Assembly: GCA_964576715.1 (NCBI GenBank) | Contig: CAZNWE010000027.1 | Coordinates: 1-47,791 of the forward strand | Origin: SLRI01 sp964576715 | Lineage (GTDB): Bacteria; Pseudomonadota; Alphaproteobacteria; Geminicoccales; Geminicoccaceae | Direction of reading: 5' to 3' | Length of the DNA stretch: 47,791 nt | Part shown: piece after piece, positions 6,418-14,764 of the stretch | Layout of the letters: each line of letters starts with the position of its first letter | How positions within the stretch are numbered: position 1 is the stretch's first letter | The notes under the pieces: model-generated | Database searches by the model: none | What the model saw: only the letters and a program-made list of their open reading frames with translations | Told to the model about the DNA's origin: nothing | Program-made: the position numbers and the translations under genes

Positions 6418-9400
6418 TCAGCAGACGAGCAGGGCTGGGGGTTCTGGCGTGCTGCCGCGAAGCAGTGCCGCCAGCCGGTGGAAGCCCTGTCGGGCGGCAG
6501 CGTCGGCGGCAGCCTTGCGGTCGCTGGCCGAGCCCGCCAAGGCGGCGCGAACAGCGTCGGCGTGGAGCGTGGCCCAGCCCGGCGCGCCGCGACCGGCGAG
6601 GCCCGACAAGGCGTCGAGGCTGGCTGCCGCCCGGGCCGGCTCGCCCAGGTGATGCCAGAGGAGGGCGGCGCCGGGCAGCACCCTGAGGTCGTTGTGGGCG
6701 AGCGAGCGGTCGCGGAGCAATGCCTCGGCCGCATGGAGCCGCTCCGCCCGGTCGGCGGCGGTGGTCGCGGCGAAGGCCGCGAGGAGCTCGAGCTGGGCGC
6801 CGTGCACCCGCGCATTGGTGTCGCCGAGCGGTGCCCGCAGGGCGGCCACGATGGTTCGCGCATCCGCCATCCGGCCGGCGGCGATGGCGACGCGCGCCCG
6901 GTAGAGGCCGGCGACGAGGTCGAAGCGCCTGGCACCGCTGCGCGCCGCGAGCGTGGCGACAAGCTCCGCCTCCCTGGCACAGGCCTCGAGGTCGCCCTGG
7001 CAGATCGCTGCCGAGGCGATGCCGAGCCGGGCGTTGATCTCCGCCCGCCAGTCCGCCCGCGCCAGGGCCTCGGCCGCCGCCCGCTCGGCGGCCTGCCGAC
7101 CCGGCGCCAGCTCGCCCAGATAGATCATCACATGCGCCCGAAACGACCATTGCACGGTCTCGAGCGCCGCCAGGCCAGCGCCGCGGCAGGCGGCGACGGC
7201 GGCGGCGGCGAGGCGGTCCGCCGCGACCATGTCGCCCGCCGCATAGGCGGCATCGGCAAGCCCGCTCAGCGCGTCGACCTCGGTTGCGGCATGCGCCCCG
7301 GCGCGGGCCGCGGCGCGGGCGGCGAGGTAGGCGGCACGGCTCGGGGCGACCGCACCCGAGGCGTAGAGCAGCCGGCCACGGGTGACGAGCAGCCGGGCGC
7401 GCCGCGCCTGGTCGTCGGGCGCTATCCGCCCCTCCGCCTCGGCGAGCAGGGCGAGGCCCGCGGCGGCGCGATCCTGCAACCGGTCGGCATTGGCGGCACC
7501 GATGAGGGCATCGGCGCGGGTGGCAGGATCGAGCGTGGCCTCTTCGGCCGCGGCGAAGGCCTGCGCCGCCGCCGGCAATCGGCCAAGCGCGGTCAACGCC
7601 CGCCCGGCTTCGATCGAGAGCCTGCCGCGCAGCCGCCCGGCCCGCGCTTCGCCAGCACCGGCGGCGGCCAGCTCGGCGGCATCGCCATGCCGCCCGGCAG
7701 CGCTCGCCGAGCGCGCCGCGACCAGCAGCGCCTCGGCCGCCCGCCGGTCCCCGGCCGCCAGGAGATGGCGGGCGAAGCGCACGGGATCGCGCTCGCGAAA
7801 CCAGGATGCGGCCCGCCCGTGCAACCCGCGCAGGGTCTCGGCCGGCAGCGCGCCGAGAATCGACTCGCGGATCAGGCCATGATCGATCTCGACCAGCCCG
7901 GCCTCGCGGCGGACCAGACGGCGCGCCGCGAGCGTCTCCAGAACCCGGGCATCGAGCGCGCCGAGCTGGCAAACCGCCGCCTCGGGTGCCGCCTCGCCGA
8001 GCACCGCCGCGAGGCGCAGTGCGGTGATCGCCGAGCGGTCCAGCATGGCGAAGCGGGCGAGCACCGCCTCCTGGATCGAGGCCGGCACCGCTTCCCGGCA
8101 CCCCTCGGCCCGGTGCAACAGCAACTGGTTAAGAAAGAGCGGGTTGCCCCTGGCCCGGGCGATGCAATCCGCGCGAACCGGTTCCGGCAGGGCGTGGGCG
8201 GCGGCGATGCGCTGGGCACCCTGCGGTGCCAGCGGCCCGAGCGTCAGGGTGGTGATCGGTATTAACCCGGCCAGCGACTCGAGCGCGCCGTGGGTCGCCG
8301 GCAGCTCGGGCCGCGCGGCGAGCAGCCAGAGCACCGGCCGGTCGCGAAGCCGCTCGATCAGGGTGACCAGCCGGGCCAGGTCCTCGCTCGCCGCGAGCTC
8401 GAGATCCTCGATGACCAGGGCCGTCGCGGCCTGGCGTGCGGCGATGGCGTGCGCGGCGCGGTCGACGCTGGGCTGGACCTCGGAGACGGCTGCCGCCTGC
8501 CCGGAGGTCGCCGGCGCCAGCAGGGCGACCAGTCTCTCGAGCACGTCGACCTTGCCCTGCGGGCCGGGGGTCAAGGGCACGCGCCGCACCACGAGCGACG
8601 GCTGCAGCGCCAGCGCCTCGGCGATCAGCCGTGACTTGCCGATCCCGGCCGCCCCGTGCACCAGCAGCAGCCGTGCCGGCCCCCCGGCGACGACCGCGGC
8701 ACAGGCCGCGGCGATCTGCGCGCATTCGACCTCCCGCCCGACGAACGGCACGCCGCCGGCTGTCGATGGTCCAGCGGCCAGGACCAGCGTGCCGTCCGCT
8801 GCACGATCGAGGCGGAACCCCTGGGTTCGGCCGAGTGCGGCGAGCGACGGGTCGACCCTGACCGTCGCCGGTTCGGCCTGCGCCGCCAGTGCCACGGCAC
8901 GGGCCCGATCCGCCTCGCGCAGTCGAATGGCACCGTCACCGCCGCGGCGCAGGCTTGCCATGGCAAGCCCGAAGCGCGCGCCGCGAACGCTCTGCCGTAG
9001 CGTCCACGCCGCGGCGAAGGCGGCGGCGACGGCGGCGGCGCGCAGCCCGCCCGTGGCGGTGATCGCCGCCAGGGTGTTCTGCCGGCAGGTGATGCCGGTG
9101 GCCCCGAGGCCGATGACGCGCTGCTCGAGCGCCGCCGCGTCGGTCGCCTCGTCGAGAACGATGCCGATGACGATGGTCGGCACGAGCTCGGCGTCGTGGT
9201 CGGCGGTGGGTGCTGCCGCCCGGCGGCTGTGGCCCTTCAGGATGGCGCGCAGGTCGGCCGCCGGAGGGCGGCCGCCCGGATGCGCCGCGGCCAGCCGCTC
9301 GGCATAGCGCCCGACCACTTGCCGTGCCGCGGCGGGCTCGTGCAGCTCGATCAGGATCTCGACCAGGGCGCGCACCGCCGGTTCCGAGAGCGGGGTCAGC

Positions 9401-9936
9401 GCCAGCCGGGCGCGCGCCGCCAGTGCCGCGTCCGTCGGCGCGCCGTCGCGACGCTCGCGCTCGCTCAGGGCGCCGAGGGCGACGGCCGCCCGCTGCTCGG
9501 CGGCGCTGCGGTGATGGGCGAGCCAGATCGCGTGATCGGGGCCGGCGGCACGAAGCCCGGCGAGGAAACCGCCGGTCGCCACCCGGTCGCGCAGCGTGCG
9601 CAGGTCGGCAAGCGAGGTGTCGGCCGCACCGAGCCGGTCGAGATCGCTGACGATCATGCCTTCGGTCAAGCCGAGGCATGGCCCGTCGCGCCGCAGCAGT
9701 GTCGGCGTCGTGGCACGCCCGAGCACGTGCACGGCCTGCCGCAGCGCCATCGCCGCCCCGGCCGGGTCGCGATCCGGCCAGATTAGTGCTGCGAGCCGGC
9801 GCCGGGGCATGGGTTCGCCTGGCTGCAGCACGAGACAGGCGAGCAGCGCATCGGCGCGGCGGGCGGACAGCGGGACGACCCGCCGCGCCGCATCGCGCAG
9901 CAAGAACCCGCCGAACAGGGTCAGGTCGTAGCTCAT
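6418..9936 (-). CDS. SARP/BTAD-type regulator with AAA+ ATPase and TPR-like repeats
   Basis: 1172 aa from the ATG at 9936. Order of parts: an N-terminal winged-helix SARP domain (LTLFGGFLLRDA ... LSARRADALLACLVL ... LAALIWPD, residues 1-90); a bacterial transcriptional activator (BTAD) helical region to about 260; about 130 residues that look like a decayed class III cyclase domain without its Asp residues; an AAA+/STAND ATPase (GREVECAQ near 397, Walker A GAAGIGKSRL near 428, VIEDLELA as Walker B-like); and a long Ala-rich TPR-like C-terminus. This architecture resembles AfsR/MalT-like STAND regulators. A longer frame to 9999 exists, but that start would sit in the heptamer repeats at 9980-10021, so 9936 is preferred. 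Divergent from the cupin genes, its probable targets. Confidence 0.85.
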   Translation of the reverse strand: MSYDLTLFGGFLLRDAARRVVPLSARRADALLACLVLQPGEPMPRRRLAALIWPDRDPAGAAMALRQAVHVLGRATTPTLLRRDGPCLGLTEGMIVSDLDRLGAADTSLADLRTLRDRVATGGFLAGLRAAGPDHAIWLAHHRSAAEQRAAVALGALSERERRDGAPTDAALAARARLALTPLSEPAVRALVEILIELHEPAAARQVVGRYAERLAAAHPGGRPPAADLRAILKGHSRRAAAPTADHDAELVPTIVIGIVLDEATDAAALEQRVIGLGATGITCRQNTLAAITATGGLRAAAVAAAFAAAWTLRQSVRGARFGLAMASLRRGGDGAIRLREADRARAVALAAQAEPATVRVDPSLAALGRTQGFRLDRAADGTLVLAAGPSTAGGVPFVGREVECAQIAAACAAVVAGGPARLLLVHGAAGIGKSRLIAEALALQPSLVVRRVPLTPGPQGKVDVLERLVALLAPATSGQAAAVSEVQPSVDRAAHAIAARQAATALVIEDLELAASEDLARLVTLIERLRDRPVLWLLAARPELPATHGALESLAGLIPITTLTLGPLAPQGAQRIAAAHALPEPVRADCIARARGNPLFLNQLLLHRAEGCREAVPASIQEAVLARFAMLDRSAITALRLAAVLGEAAPEAAVCQLGALDARVLETLAARRLVRREAGLVEIDHGLIRESILGALPAETLRGLHGRAASWFRERDPVRFARHLLAAGDRRAAEALLVAARSASAAGRHGDAAELAAAGAGEARAGRLRGRLSIEAGRALTALGRLPAAAQAFAAAEEATLDPATRADALIGAANADRLQDRAAAGLALLAEAEGRIAPDDQARRARLLVTRGRLLYASGAVAPSRAAYLAARAAARAGAHAATEVDALSGLADAAYAAGDMVAADRLAAAAVAACRGAGLAALETVQWSFRAHVMIYLGELAPGRQAAERAAAEALARADWRAEINARLGIASAAICQGDLEACAREAELVATLAARSGARRFDLVAGLYRARVAIAAGRMADARTIVAALRAPLGDTNARVHGAQLELLAAFAATTAADRAERLHAAEALLRDRSLAHNDLRVLPGAALLWHHLGEPARAAASLDALSGLAGRGAPGWATLHADAVRAALAGSASDRKAAADAAARQGFHRLAALLRGSTPEPPALLVC

Positions 9937-9979
9937 AGGCGCAAGGTGGCATGCAGGTGCGTGCCGTCCAGTCGCGCGC

Positions 9980-10021
9980 GGAACGCTTTTGGAACGCATC
10001 TCGGCACGAGGCGCGGAACGC
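9980..10021 (+). promoter_or_regulatory. SARP-type heptamer direct repeats
   Basis: GGAACGC occurs three times in the same orientation: 9980-9986, 9991-9997 and 10015-10021. The first two are separated by exactly four bases, an 11-bp period, the spacing known for SARP binding sites (one helical turn). The third is 24 bp further, close to two turns. They lie between the divergent SARP regulator and the first cupin gene, 47 bp upstream of the latter's start. Confidence 0.6.
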
Positions 10022-10067
10022 GGGCTGTGGCATCAACCGGGCAGTCGTACAGCCAGGGAAGAACGCC

Positions 10068-10436
10068 ATGCATTCAAAAGCCGAGGATCTGCCTGCCGAG
10101 ATCGACGTCGAGGGTGTTACCGTGCGCGGCACGGTGTTCGGCGACATGATCGCCGGTGAGCTCAAGCTGGCCAAGGGGTCCGATCTTGCCCCGATCCTCG
10201 CCGGTCTGCCGAACGACCACTGTCAATGCCCACATTGGGGCTATGTGATGGAGGGGGCGATCGAGGTCCGCTACGAGGACGGCAGCATGGAGACCATCCG
10301 CTCGGGCGAGCTCTATTACTGGCCGCCCGGCCATGTGGTAAAATTCGTCGAAGACACGACCTATGTCGAATTCAGCCCGGCGGCCGAGATGGCCGCGGTC
10401 CTGGCCCACGTGAAGGGCAAGATGGGGCTGAGCTGA
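10068..10436 (+). CDS. Cupin-domain protein
   Basis: 122 aa from ATG 10068 (AGGGAAGA upstream). A single cupin barrel: HCQCPHWGYVMEGAIEVRYE is cupin motif 1 (one His replaced by Cys-rich positions), and SGELYYWPPGHVVKFVED is motif 2 with a His that could bind metal. The substrate is unknown. It is 16 bp upstream of a second cupin gene, so the two are probably co-transcribed, and lies behind the heptamer repeats likely bound by the divergent SARP regulator. Confidence 0.8.
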   Translation: MHSKAEDLPAEIDVEGVTVRGTVFGDMIAGELKLAKGSDLAPILAGLPNDHCQCPHWGYVMEGAIEVRYEDGSMETIRSGELYYWPPGHVVKFVEDTTYVEFSPAAEMAAVLAHVKGKMGLS

Positions 10437-10452
10437 GGGAAGAAAGCGAGCC

Positions 10453-10959
10453 ATGCCCGAGCCGCGGGTCGTCCAGATCGACGACATCCTCGACGATCCG
10501 GCCCATGCCGATCGCAACCGGCACGGCGAGCGGTTCGAGGCGCGGCTCGGTGCGGTGGGCCGGGCCCTCGGCACCTGCCAGATCGGCTTGACCCTGACCG
10601 AGGTGGCCCCCGGCAAGGCCGCCTGGCCGCGCCATTTCCACCATGTCAACGAGGAGGTGTTCTGGATCCTCGCCGGGACGGCGACGCTGCGCTACGGTGA
10701 GACCGAGCGCGTCCTCGGGCCCGGCGAGATCGTCTGCGTGCCGCCCGGCACCGGCATTCCCTTCCAGCTCCAGAACAGGAGCGACCAGCCGCTGCGCTAC
10801 ATGGCGATGTCGGGACTGAACGGCACGGACGTGTTCGAGTATCCGGACAGCGGCAAGATCGGCTTCGTCACCGGCGGCGGCGGCCCGATGCGCGGCCCGC
10901 ATGCGCGGCACTTGTTCGTGCACGAGGCGGCGGGCGTCGCCTACTGGACGGACGAGTAG
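10453..10959 (+). CDS. Cupin-domain protein
   Basis: 168 aa. Contains an intact cupin: RHFHHVNEEVFWILAGTATLRYG (His, His, Glu of motif 1, about residues 60-82) and LGPGEIVCVPPGTGIPFQLQN (motif 2). The C-terminal 40 residues (GKIGFVTGGGGPMRGP, then HARHLFVHEAAGVAYWTDE) resemble those of small alphaproteobacterial cupins whose function is not established. The ATG at 10453 has GGGAAGAAAG upstream. It follows the first cupin by 16 bp. Confidence 0.85.
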   Translation: MPEPRVVQIDDILDDPAHADRNRHGERFEARLGAVGRALGTCQIGLTLTEVAPGKAAWPRHFHHVNEEVFWILAGTATLRYGETERVLGPGEIVCVPPGTGIPFQLQNRSDQPLRYMAMSGLNGTDVFEYPDSGKIGFVTGGGGPMRGPHARHLFVHEAAGVAYWTDE

Positions 10960-11089
10960 CGGGGTTGCGGCGCACGCACCCTGTCCCACCGCTGCCTTAC
11001 CGAGGTTCGCCTATTGTCACTGTCGTGTCGTCGCCCTCGACTATGGCCGAGGTGCTGTGCAGGGACGACAACCGAACGGGGACACGGTT

Positions 11090-11935
11090 ATGCGACATTT
11101 CGGGAAGCTTTTGGCCGGATCGGCCATCGCACTCGCGCTCGTGGCGGGGGCCGCGGCCGAGGAGGCGAACACGCGCGGGCCGACCGGGGACGGGGTGGAC
11201 AATGCCCTGCTGCATGCGGTTGCCTGGAAGCAGACGGCGGCCGAGTATCGCGCCCTCTATCACCAGGGGTTCAATGTCGCGCGGATGCATGTCGAGGCGG
11301 CACTGGCCGACCGTCAGCCGGGTGACAAGCCGCTCGCCGTGGTGACCGACGTGGACGACACGGTGCTGTTGCCGCTCGAGTACTGGGGACATCTGATCGA
11401 GAGCAATCTCGATTATTTCGATGATCCGATCTGGGATCGCTGGATTCCGACCAACGGGGTGGTCGCGGCACCGGGGGCCGAGGAATTCCTCGAGTTCTGT
11501 GCGGCGAACGGGGTCGAGATTTTCTACGTCACCAGCCGCGATCAGGGCGAAGAGACCTATGCCTATGCGATGGGGCACCTGCAGCATCTCGGCTACCCCT
11601 TTGCCGATGACGACCATCTGACCGTGCTGCGCGACACCTCCAACAAGGAGACGCGGCAGGACGAGATCATGGAAGACTTCGAGGTCGTCGTCTTCCTCGG
11701 TGACAATCTGAACGATTTTCGCCGCAAATATTATCTCAAGGGTGACGTCGACGGGCGGCTGGCCGAGATGGAGGCCGACCGGGCGCTGTTCGGCACGCAG
11801 TACATCGTTTTCCCGAACCCGACCGACGGGCACTGGATGGCCGCGATCTTCGGCGAGAGCGAGCCGCCGCCGACCGACGCCAATCGCTCGACGATGAAGG
11901 CAGCGGCGACACGGACCGCCTGGAAAGGCGAGTGA
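11090..11935 (+). CDS. Exported HAD-family acid phosphatase (5'-nucleotidase e(P4)-like)
   Basis: 281 aa with a cleavable signal peptide (GKLLAGSAIALALVAGAAAEE), so periplasmic. The HAD nucleophile/acid pair is in PLAVVTDVDDTVLLPLEYWG, threonine/serine motif II in IFYVTSRDQGEE, and the acidic motif IV in VVVFLGDNLNDFRRKYY. Class B/e(P4)-type acid phosphatases release phosphate from nucleoside monophosphates and other small phosphomonoesters. There is no lipobox Cys, so it is not a lipoprotein like the Haemophilus e(P4). The start is ATG 11090, preceded by GGGGACACGGTT. It faces the subtilase gene across a shared hairpin. Confidence 0.85.
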   Translation: MRHFGKLLAGSAIALALVAGAAAEEANTRGPTGDGVDNALLHAVAWKQTAAEYRALYHQGFNVARMHVEAALADRQPGDKPLAVVTDVDDTVLLPLEYWGHLIESNLDYFDDPIWDRWIPTNGVVAAPGAEEFLEFCAANGVEIFYVTSRDQGEETYAYAMGHLQHLGYPFADDDHLTVLRDTSNKETRQDEIMEDFEVVVFLGDNLNDFRRKYYLKGDVDGRLAEMEADRALFGTQYIVFPNPTDGHWMAAIFGESEPPPTDANRSTMKAAATRTAWKGE

Positions 11936-11980
11936 CCGCGACCCGCCGAGCTTGACCGAGGCAAAGGAACGAGGGGGCGT

Positions 11981-12003
11981 GGGGGAGATCACTGGTCTCC
12001 CCC
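11981..12003. terminator. Bidirectional hairpin between convergent genes
   Basis: GGGGGAGA (11981-11988) pairs with TCTCCCCC (11996-12003) around a 7-nt loop, preceded by GAGGGGGCGT and followed by GCTTTCGA. The layout is the same as in the hairpin elements near 2611 and 34098. It lies between the convergent acid phosphatase and subtilase genes. Confidence 0.65.
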
Positions 12004-12089
12004 GCTTTCGACCTGGCCGCCCTGCCGAGCCCCCGAAATGCCGGCAGGGCAGATCGCAACGGCGGCAATGCCGCTGCCGATGACGACGA

Positions 12090-14232
12090 TCAGGTGAACC
12101 AGCGATGCCACATCGCACGGTCGCCGCCGAGCCCGAACACGTCGATCCGGTTCGGCCCCCAGGACACCGCCGCCGGGTTCGAGTAGAGGTNNNNNNNNNN
12201 NNNNNNNNNNNNNNNNNNNNNNNNNNNNNNNNNNNNNNNNNNNNNNNNNNNNNNNNNNNNNNNNNNNNNNNNNNNNNNNNNNNNNNNNNNTGCCGCCGAG
12301 CGATTCCCAGCCGCTCCAGCCACCACTGAACCATTTGTGGTAGAGCTGCCGGTTGTTGCCGACGACGAAGCAATCCAGCCGGCCGGGCGCCCAGGACGAC
12401 ACGCCGACGCCGTCGGTGCAGAACCCGCCGAGGCTCTCCCAGCCCTTCCAGCTGGCACCGTCCCACCAGCGATGCCACATCGCATGGTCGCCGCCGAGCG
12501 CGAATACGTCGATCCGGTTCGGTCCCCAGGACACCGCCGCCGGGTTCGAGTAGAGGTTGCCGCCGAGCGATTCCCAGCCGCTCCAGCCACCACTGAACCA
12601 TTTGTGGTAGAGATGGCGGTTGTTGCCGACAACAAACGTATCGAGGCGGGCCGAGGCCCAGGACGACACGCCGACCCCGTCGGTGCAGAACCCGCCGAGG
12701 CTCTCCCAGCCATGCCACGCCGCCGGCTGGAGTTGGTCGAACGCCGCCTTGGCGCGGACGATGCCAGCCCCGGAGTGCTGGTCGAAGCCGGCGGGGCCGA
12801 TGTCCTTGGCCGTGGACTTGAGCAGGGTCTGCGCCTCGCTCTGGGACAGCGACGGCTTGCGCTGCTTGAGCAGGGCCAAGACGCCGGCGGCGATCGGCGT
12901 GGCCGCCGAGGTGCCGCTGTCGCTGTTGAAATAGCCGGTGAAATGGGTGATCGAGCAGAAGTCCGGCTTGTTCGGCGACAACGCGGCCGGCCCCTGACTG
13001 CTGTAGCCGACGAACTGCTCGTTCTTGTTCACCGCGCCCACTGTGATCACCCGGGCGTGCCCGTTCGCGCCCCAGATGCTCCGCCCGGGGCCGGAGTCGC
13101 CGCCACACCGCCCGTCCGGACAGGTGCCGCCGCAATTGCCGGCGGCAAACAGCACGATGATCCCCTCGTCGATCGCCTCCAGCACCTTGCGGGTGAAGGG
13201 GTGGTTCGGGTTCTTCGTGTAGTCCGGCGCCCAGCTCTCCTGGAACATGCCCCAGCTATTGGACAGGATCTGCGGCGTGCCGTCGCTGCGATGCCTGTCG
13301 ATCGCCCACTGGAAGGCCTGAAGAGCGGTCGACAGCGCGTCGCCGTCGGAAATCCGCAGATCATAGAGCTTGGCGTTCGGCGCCATGCCGAGCACATCGG
13401 TGCCGCACATCATGCCGTGGTCGCCCCAGGCGGCGGCCGTGGTCCCCCAACTCGCGGTGGGCCAGCCGCCGATGACCCGGTTCAGCTTGGCCCCACCTTC
13501 GCCAGGCTTGATGGTCCGGCCGACCGCGCGGATGCCGCCGTCGACGACGCCGACGACGAGGCCGTCGCCCTTGTAGCCGGCCGCCCAGATCTGGTTGACG
13601 CCGAGATAGCCGGCGACGTCGGCGATCGTGCCGCGCGGGGTTCCGGGCGAGCAGTCGCAGGTACCGATCGGGCAGGCCGCCATGCCTTCGACCACCTCGA
13701 AGGGGGCGACGTGCCGGGCCACCGGGGTCTCGAGGCCGAACTCGGCTGCTTCCTCGGCGAGGCCGCCGAAAGGCGCGATCCGGCCGTCGCTCCAAACCTT
13801 CACGACGTTCGGCTGTGCTTCGATCTCGGCCTTGCGGGCGGGGTCGATGGTTGCCCGGATGACGACCGTGCTCTCGCCGGAATCGAGCGATTGCCCGGCG
13901 GGGCCCTCGTCGCTGCCGCCACCGGGGTGCATCGGCATCGGTGCGAAGGTGGGATCGACGATCACCCCGGGCAGGCTCGCCGCCTGCGCCGAGACGTCGG
14001 CGCCCTCGCCTGCCGGCGCCCGCAACTCGATCAGCACCCGCTCGCCGCTCGTCGCCGCGGCACCACCCTGGCCGGCCATCTCGCCGGCCGGCATGCCGCC
14101 GAACGCTCCCTCGGCACCATCGCCGCCCATCCCGGCACGGGGCATATCGTCCTGGCCCATGCTGGAGCTCAAGGGCATGTCGCTGCCGCTACCCTGCTGC
14201 ATCCCGCCGGACGGCATCTGATCATTGGTCAT
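12090..14232 (-). CDS. Subtilisin-like serine protease (S8) with tandem lectin-like blades; interrupted by an assembly gap
   Basis: The start ATG 14232 has AGGGAG upstream; the stop is TGA at 12090-12092. The first 60 residues are Met/Gly/Gln-rich with no signal peptide. The catalytic triad is present: Asp in LVVGVVDGGI (about 229), His in WGDHGMMCGTDVLGMAP (about 271), Ser in DSGTSAATPIAAGVLALL (about 440), with Asn in FAAGNCGG. After about residue 500 come repeats of about 44-45 residues built on SGWESLGG, ALGGDHAMWHRWW and FVVGNNRHLYHKWF, resembling PLL/DUF346-type sugar-binding propeller blades. The 100-N gap changes the reading frame artificially. The sequence left of it (YSNPAAVSWGPNRIDVF ... 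HRWFT, stop) continues the last blade. The true blade number is unknown. Confidence 0.85.
12093..12716 (-). repeat. 267-bp tandem DNA repeat encoding paired lectin-like blades
   Basis: 12291-12557 is a full 267-bp unit (89 codons, two blades). 12558-12716 repeats its first part with few differences, and 12093-12190 repeats its last part. The period of exactly 89 codons keeps the frame. The near-identity at DNA level means units can be gained or lost by recombination, and it explains why the assembly broke here. Confidence 0.9.
12191..12290. other. Assembly gap (100 N)
   Basis: A run of exactly 100 N, a conventional placeholder. The left edge ends GAGTAGAGGT and the right edge begins TGCCGCCGAG; in the intact copy at 12548-12567 these two words are directly adjacent. 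The missing sequence is therefore either nothing or a whole number of 267-bp repeats. Confidence 0.95.
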
Positions 14233-14764
14233 CAAAACGCTCCCTTCGCGTGATGTTGTCGACAGATCGCCTGCCCACGACGCGCACTCGACGCCGATCG
14301 TCTTGGCGTCGTCCGCCAGTCGCTGGCGCGTGGCTTGCTTGAAAACTCGAGGAGCACAGTTAACAGCGGGGCATCACCCCGCAACGCAACGCCGCCTCAG
14401 TCGCGAAGCGGGCAAATCCAATGTGATAGACTACACTTTATTTATTACACCATTGGCTCTTTTTGGTCAACTTGCTCTATGCACAATTCCTCTGGCCACG
14501 GAGCGATCACAATATTATGCACGCCTGGAGAAGCCAAGTGATTGCAAACCGACAGAAAGCTGGTGTCGCCAACGACCGAGCAATGCAACCGTTGATGCAA
14601 GCAACGCGACCCGTCTCCCAGCTTTGGCGCCGGGTCAGGCCAGCTCGGGACCACCGCGCCGGCGACGCGCCCGACCTGGGACCGCACCTGCGCCCCGTCG
14701 GACGCGATCGGCATGCACCGGCCCAGCCGCGCCAGCGCCGGCTGCCAAGGACAGGACCGAGGGT
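14233..14764. other. Intergenic region with an AT-rich patch
   Basis: 532 bp between the subtilase start and the end of the GH3 gene. No convincing gene. 14420-14580 is far richer in A/T than the surroundings (TACACTTTATTTATTACACC) and could hold promoters or be foreign. A GCGGGG-CATCA-CCCCGC hairpin lies near 14366-14382. Several open frames cross it, but none has recognisable content. Confidence 0.5.

Noticed and set aside
6384..6419. Imperfect inverted repeat between the convergent nhaC and SARP genes as a terminator
   Set aside because: The pairing has several mismatches, no T-tract follows, and it overlaps the SARP gene stop codon, so I did not annotate it.
4889..8101. Open frame of over 1000 codons on the minus strand
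   Set aside because: It spans the ends of the nhaC gene and the SARP regulator in wrong frames. The translation is Arg/Gly/Ala/Pro low-complexity.
9937..9999. Longer start (21 extra residues) for the SARP regulator
   Set aside because: It would begin inside the heptamer direct repeats and the extra residues do not belong to the domain; the ATG at 9936 gives the usual SARP N-terminus.
11989..12290. Extension of the subtilase frame through the N run to 11989
   Set aside because: The N run has an arbitrary length of 100, not a multiple of three, so the frame after it is false. The frame that continues the lectin-like blade stops at 12090.
12291..12716. Regular repeats considered as a CRISPR array
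   Set aside because: The 267-bp units are fully coding and encode lectin-like blades; there are no unique spacers or cas genes.
14445..14714. Minus-strand frame of 89 codons in the AT-rich spacer
   Set aside because: No ribosome binding site, no recognisable domain, and the residue composition looks random.
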